From NCBI GenBank assembly GCA_034716415.1, contig JAYEJB010000038.1:1-13962 (forward strand): a stretch of DNA of 13,962 bases, in the 5' to 3' direction. Both the position numbers and the translations under genes were made by a program. The notes beneath the pieces are model-generated. The model did not search any database. It saw only the letters and a program-made list of their open reading frames with translations, and had not been told where the DNA came from. Below are positions 12,467 to 13,962 of this stretch, piece by piece. Numbering within the stretch: the stretch's first letter is position 1; every line of letters starts with the position of its first letter. This DNA is from JAYEJB01 sp034716415 (GTDB lineage Bacteria > Patescibacteriota > Patescibacteriia > SG8-24).

Positions 12467-13270
12467 ATGGATGGGAAAGATTTTGATTCGAAAGAGGGGA
12501 TCGCCGCGCGGCTCGGCTCATATGCCGAGCTGTGCGGAGTACTTGAAGTACGGCGTCGCTACGCCACCGAGAACGTCAAGGCGGTCGCCGTGGAGCCGAC
12601 CGACAGGCTTGCTTTGCATGCGTTCTACATCCTGGGACGCATCTGCACCGATCAATACGGTCAGATCGTCCGGCTCAATCCGGAGGTGTTCGACGACGAG
12701 CGCCGCGTCCGTATGGCCGACGTGATGACCGAACCGGAGTTCCTCGACTTCGCCGACGCGGAGGATCTGGAATTGGGAAGCGTCTTTTCGCTGACGCCTC
12801 GATTGCGCGGTGGTTGTGGGTGTGGAGATTCCTGCGGTGTCGATGCGGCCGTATCTTTGCCGCCCCCCGGAACAACCTGCCTGCAATGTGAGCAGGAATG
12901 GTCACTCGATACACTCGGTGATCACATGCGGGTGAGTTCCGTCGCGTGCGATCTTCTTATCGATCAGGATGAGAAGACGTTCAGGCCACTCATGGAACAG
13001 GCCGAGCGTGAGCATGGTGCCATCTCCCAATGGGGGGTAGAGAGATCGTCCGCAAGCGGTCTCGATCTCATGCCCATCCTGACCGAAGAGGAGGTCGAAG
13101 AGATCGCTGATGGTTCCTCCGAGCCATACGAGACTCCTGACGGAATCATCCAGGACGGCGACATGCTCGTCTTCATCTGTAAGGTTTGGTTGCATGTCGG
13201 GTGCTATGAACGGGCGTGCGCCGAACAATTGGCCGAGATCGAGGCCTGCGAGACAGAACCGGAGGGCTGA
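12467..13270 (+). CDS. Cysteine-rich hypothetical protein, 267 residues
   Basis: Not recognised. The start is ATG 12467 with AAGGAGGT (12454-12461) 5 nt upstream. The protein is soluble with no signal peptide. The N-terminal ~105 residues are helical. Residues 117-141 hold a cysteine cluster: C117, C119, C123 (GGCGCGDSCG) then C138-x-x-C141 (TTCLQCEQEW), with His in GDHMR shortly after; this looks like a metal-binding knuckle, most likely zinc. More Cys occur in SVACD and in the C-terminal KVWLHVGCYERAC, which could pair with them. An acidic stretch TEEEVEEIADGSSE precedes the end. The next gene begins one nucleotide after its stop, so the two are translated as a coupled pair and may act together. 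Metal binding is inferred from Cys spacing alone. Confidence 0.78.
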   Translation: MDGKDFDSKEGIAARLGSYAELCGVLEVRRRYATENVKAVAVEPTDRLALHAFYILGRICTDQYGQIVRLNPEVFDDERRVRMADVMTEPEFLDFADAEDLELGSVFSLTPRLRGGCGCGDSCGVDAAVSLPPPGTTCLQCEQEWSLDTLGDHMRVSSVACDLLIDQDEKTFRPLMEQAEREHGAISQWGVERSSASGLDLMPILTEEEVEEIADGSSEPYETPDGIIQDGDMLVFICKVWLHVGCYERACAEQLAEIEACETEPEG

Positions 13271-13271
13271 C

Positions 13272-13925
13272 ATGCGTCATCGCATCAACAAGCTAGCCCT
13301 GAAAGGGCTCATCACGATGCTCGGCGGCAGTTCCGCCGACGCGGCGCGGTTCATGGCCGCGACATCGGTGGTATTCTCCATGATCGAGTCGCGGCAGAGG
13401 TTCATCCTCAAGTCGTTGCCACCGTCCGACGGATACCGTATCGTCACGGAGATGATGGGGGCGGCGTTTCCCGATTCGCGGGTCGAAGGCGTGTTTCCGG
13501 TCAAGGATCGTCATCTGGCGCTCGAAGGCACGAAACCGTGGGTAAGAGAGTCGGCGCGATTCGGATTCACCGAGTATCTGCGGAAGACGTTCGTGCAGGA
13601 CACCCATGCCACGTATAGCGGACTTATCGAGCGGGCGCGGCTGGCCGGTGGTCTGCCGCTGGCATCGACGATGACCTGGTCGGCTGTCTGTATTCCGGCA
13701 AGGAACGCGCTCGAGCGTTCGTTGTCGAAGCGTGCCTACGCGGAGTTCGGTGACAACATCTTTGTCGGGCTTCAGGTGGCTTTACCGACCTTGGTCTGTT
13801 GCATCGTCGGCGGAGACGAGGAGGGGATTCATCACGCGAAGGCCGTGCTGAAGCTCTTCACTGCAGGCTGGCTGCCCTTGGGTCACTTCCCCTGCGGCAA
13901 CAGCCGGGCGTTCCTGACGAAGTAA
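13272..13925 (+). CDS. Hypothetical protein, 217 residues, coupled to upstream gene
   Basis: Not recognised. ATG 13272 is one nucleotide after the TGA of the cysteine-rich gene; GGAGG at 13261-13265 gives a 6-nt spacing and lies inside the upstream gene, so expression is coupled. The open frame extends further upstream to 13110 in another frame of the previous gene, which is not used. The protein is basic at the N-terminus (MRHRINKLALKG) and mostly helical. It has a moderately hydrophobic stretch (NIFVGLQVALPTLVCCIVGG) and a C-terminal segment TAGWLPLGHFPCGNSRAFLTK. No catalytic motif was identified. It is followed by a terminator. Conserved pairing with the upstream gene elsewhere would be the best clue to function. 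Confidence 0.78.
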   Translation: MRHRINKLALKGLITMLGGSSADAARFMAATSVVFSMIESRQRFILKSLPPSDGYRIVTEMMGAAFPDSRVEGVFPVKDRHLALEGTKPWVRESARFGFTEYLRKTFVQDTHATYSGLIERARLAGGLPLASTMTWSAVCIPARNALERSLSKRAYAEFGDNIFVGLQVALPTLVCCIVGGDEEGIHHAKAVLKLFTAGWLPLGHFPCGNSRAFLTK

Positions 13926-13930
13926 ACACA

Positions 13931-13958
13931 ACGGTCCTCAAGAGGGGGCCGTTTTTTA
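13931..13958 (+). terminator. Rho-independent terminator
   Basis: Stem CGGTCCTC (13932-13939), loop AAGA, stem GGGGGCCG (13944-13951; two G-T pairs), then six T (13952-13957). It starts 6 nt after the stop of the coupled pair. Confidence 0.9.
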
Positions 13959-13962
13959 TTAG

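Overview
The window looks like chromosomal DNA of a Candidate Phyla Radiation (Patescibacteria-type) bacterium. This placement is inference. It rests on small surface proteins built from pilin-like pieces, thrombospondin type-3 calcium repeats and propeller repeats, on many family-less hypothetical proteins, and on gaps filled with palindromic repeats. TGA is used as a stop (genes ending at 6049, 10901, 12278, 13270), so the code is the standard bacterial one and not the TGA=Gly code of Gracilibacteria. All genes lie on the + strand, and no rRNA, tRNA, CRISPR array or transposase gene was seen.

Layout: 1-301 intergenic (palindromes, pyrimidine tract); 302-2394 a cation/calcium exchanger-family membrane protein followed by a membrane-anchored ZU5-like surface protein; 2395-2843 repeat-filled gap; 2844-5027 a PilX/GspK-like pilin with a seven-repeat propeller inserted in its beta-rich body; 5028-5407 gap with a second palindrome family; 5408-6049 a seven-helix SWEET/PQ-loop protein; 6151-6663 an unknown protein; 7087-8814 a cytoplasmic HExxH metallopeptidase resembling the dipeptidyl-peptidase III group; 9108-11135 a large anchored surface protein plus a tiny ferritin-like helical hairpin; 11379-12278 an unknown membrane-anchored protein; 12467-13925 a tightly coupled pair of unknown proteins, the first cysteine-rich. 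Most transcription units are short and self-contained, with a sigma70-type promoter upstream and a hairpin/T-run terminator downstream, so the window reads as a row of independent small operons rather than one pathway. The common theme among recognisable products is the cell surface and membrane transport.

The most unusual content is between the genes. Five of the eight internal unit boundaries carry one family of long palindromic repeat: a ~95-nt hairpin with ~46-nt arms, sometimes preceded by extra 58-59-nt half-units in direct orientation. Every well-preserved arm contains a perfect match to the DnaA-box consensus TTATNCACA, 13 in all, where about 0.4 would be expected by chance in 14 kb. 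Where the box varies it varies at the N position. Four of the five copies lie downstream of a terminator and upstream of the next gene or its promoter, so they are probably little transcribed and may act as DNA. Two other gaps hold a different palindrome (the TTGTCATTGCGAGG type).
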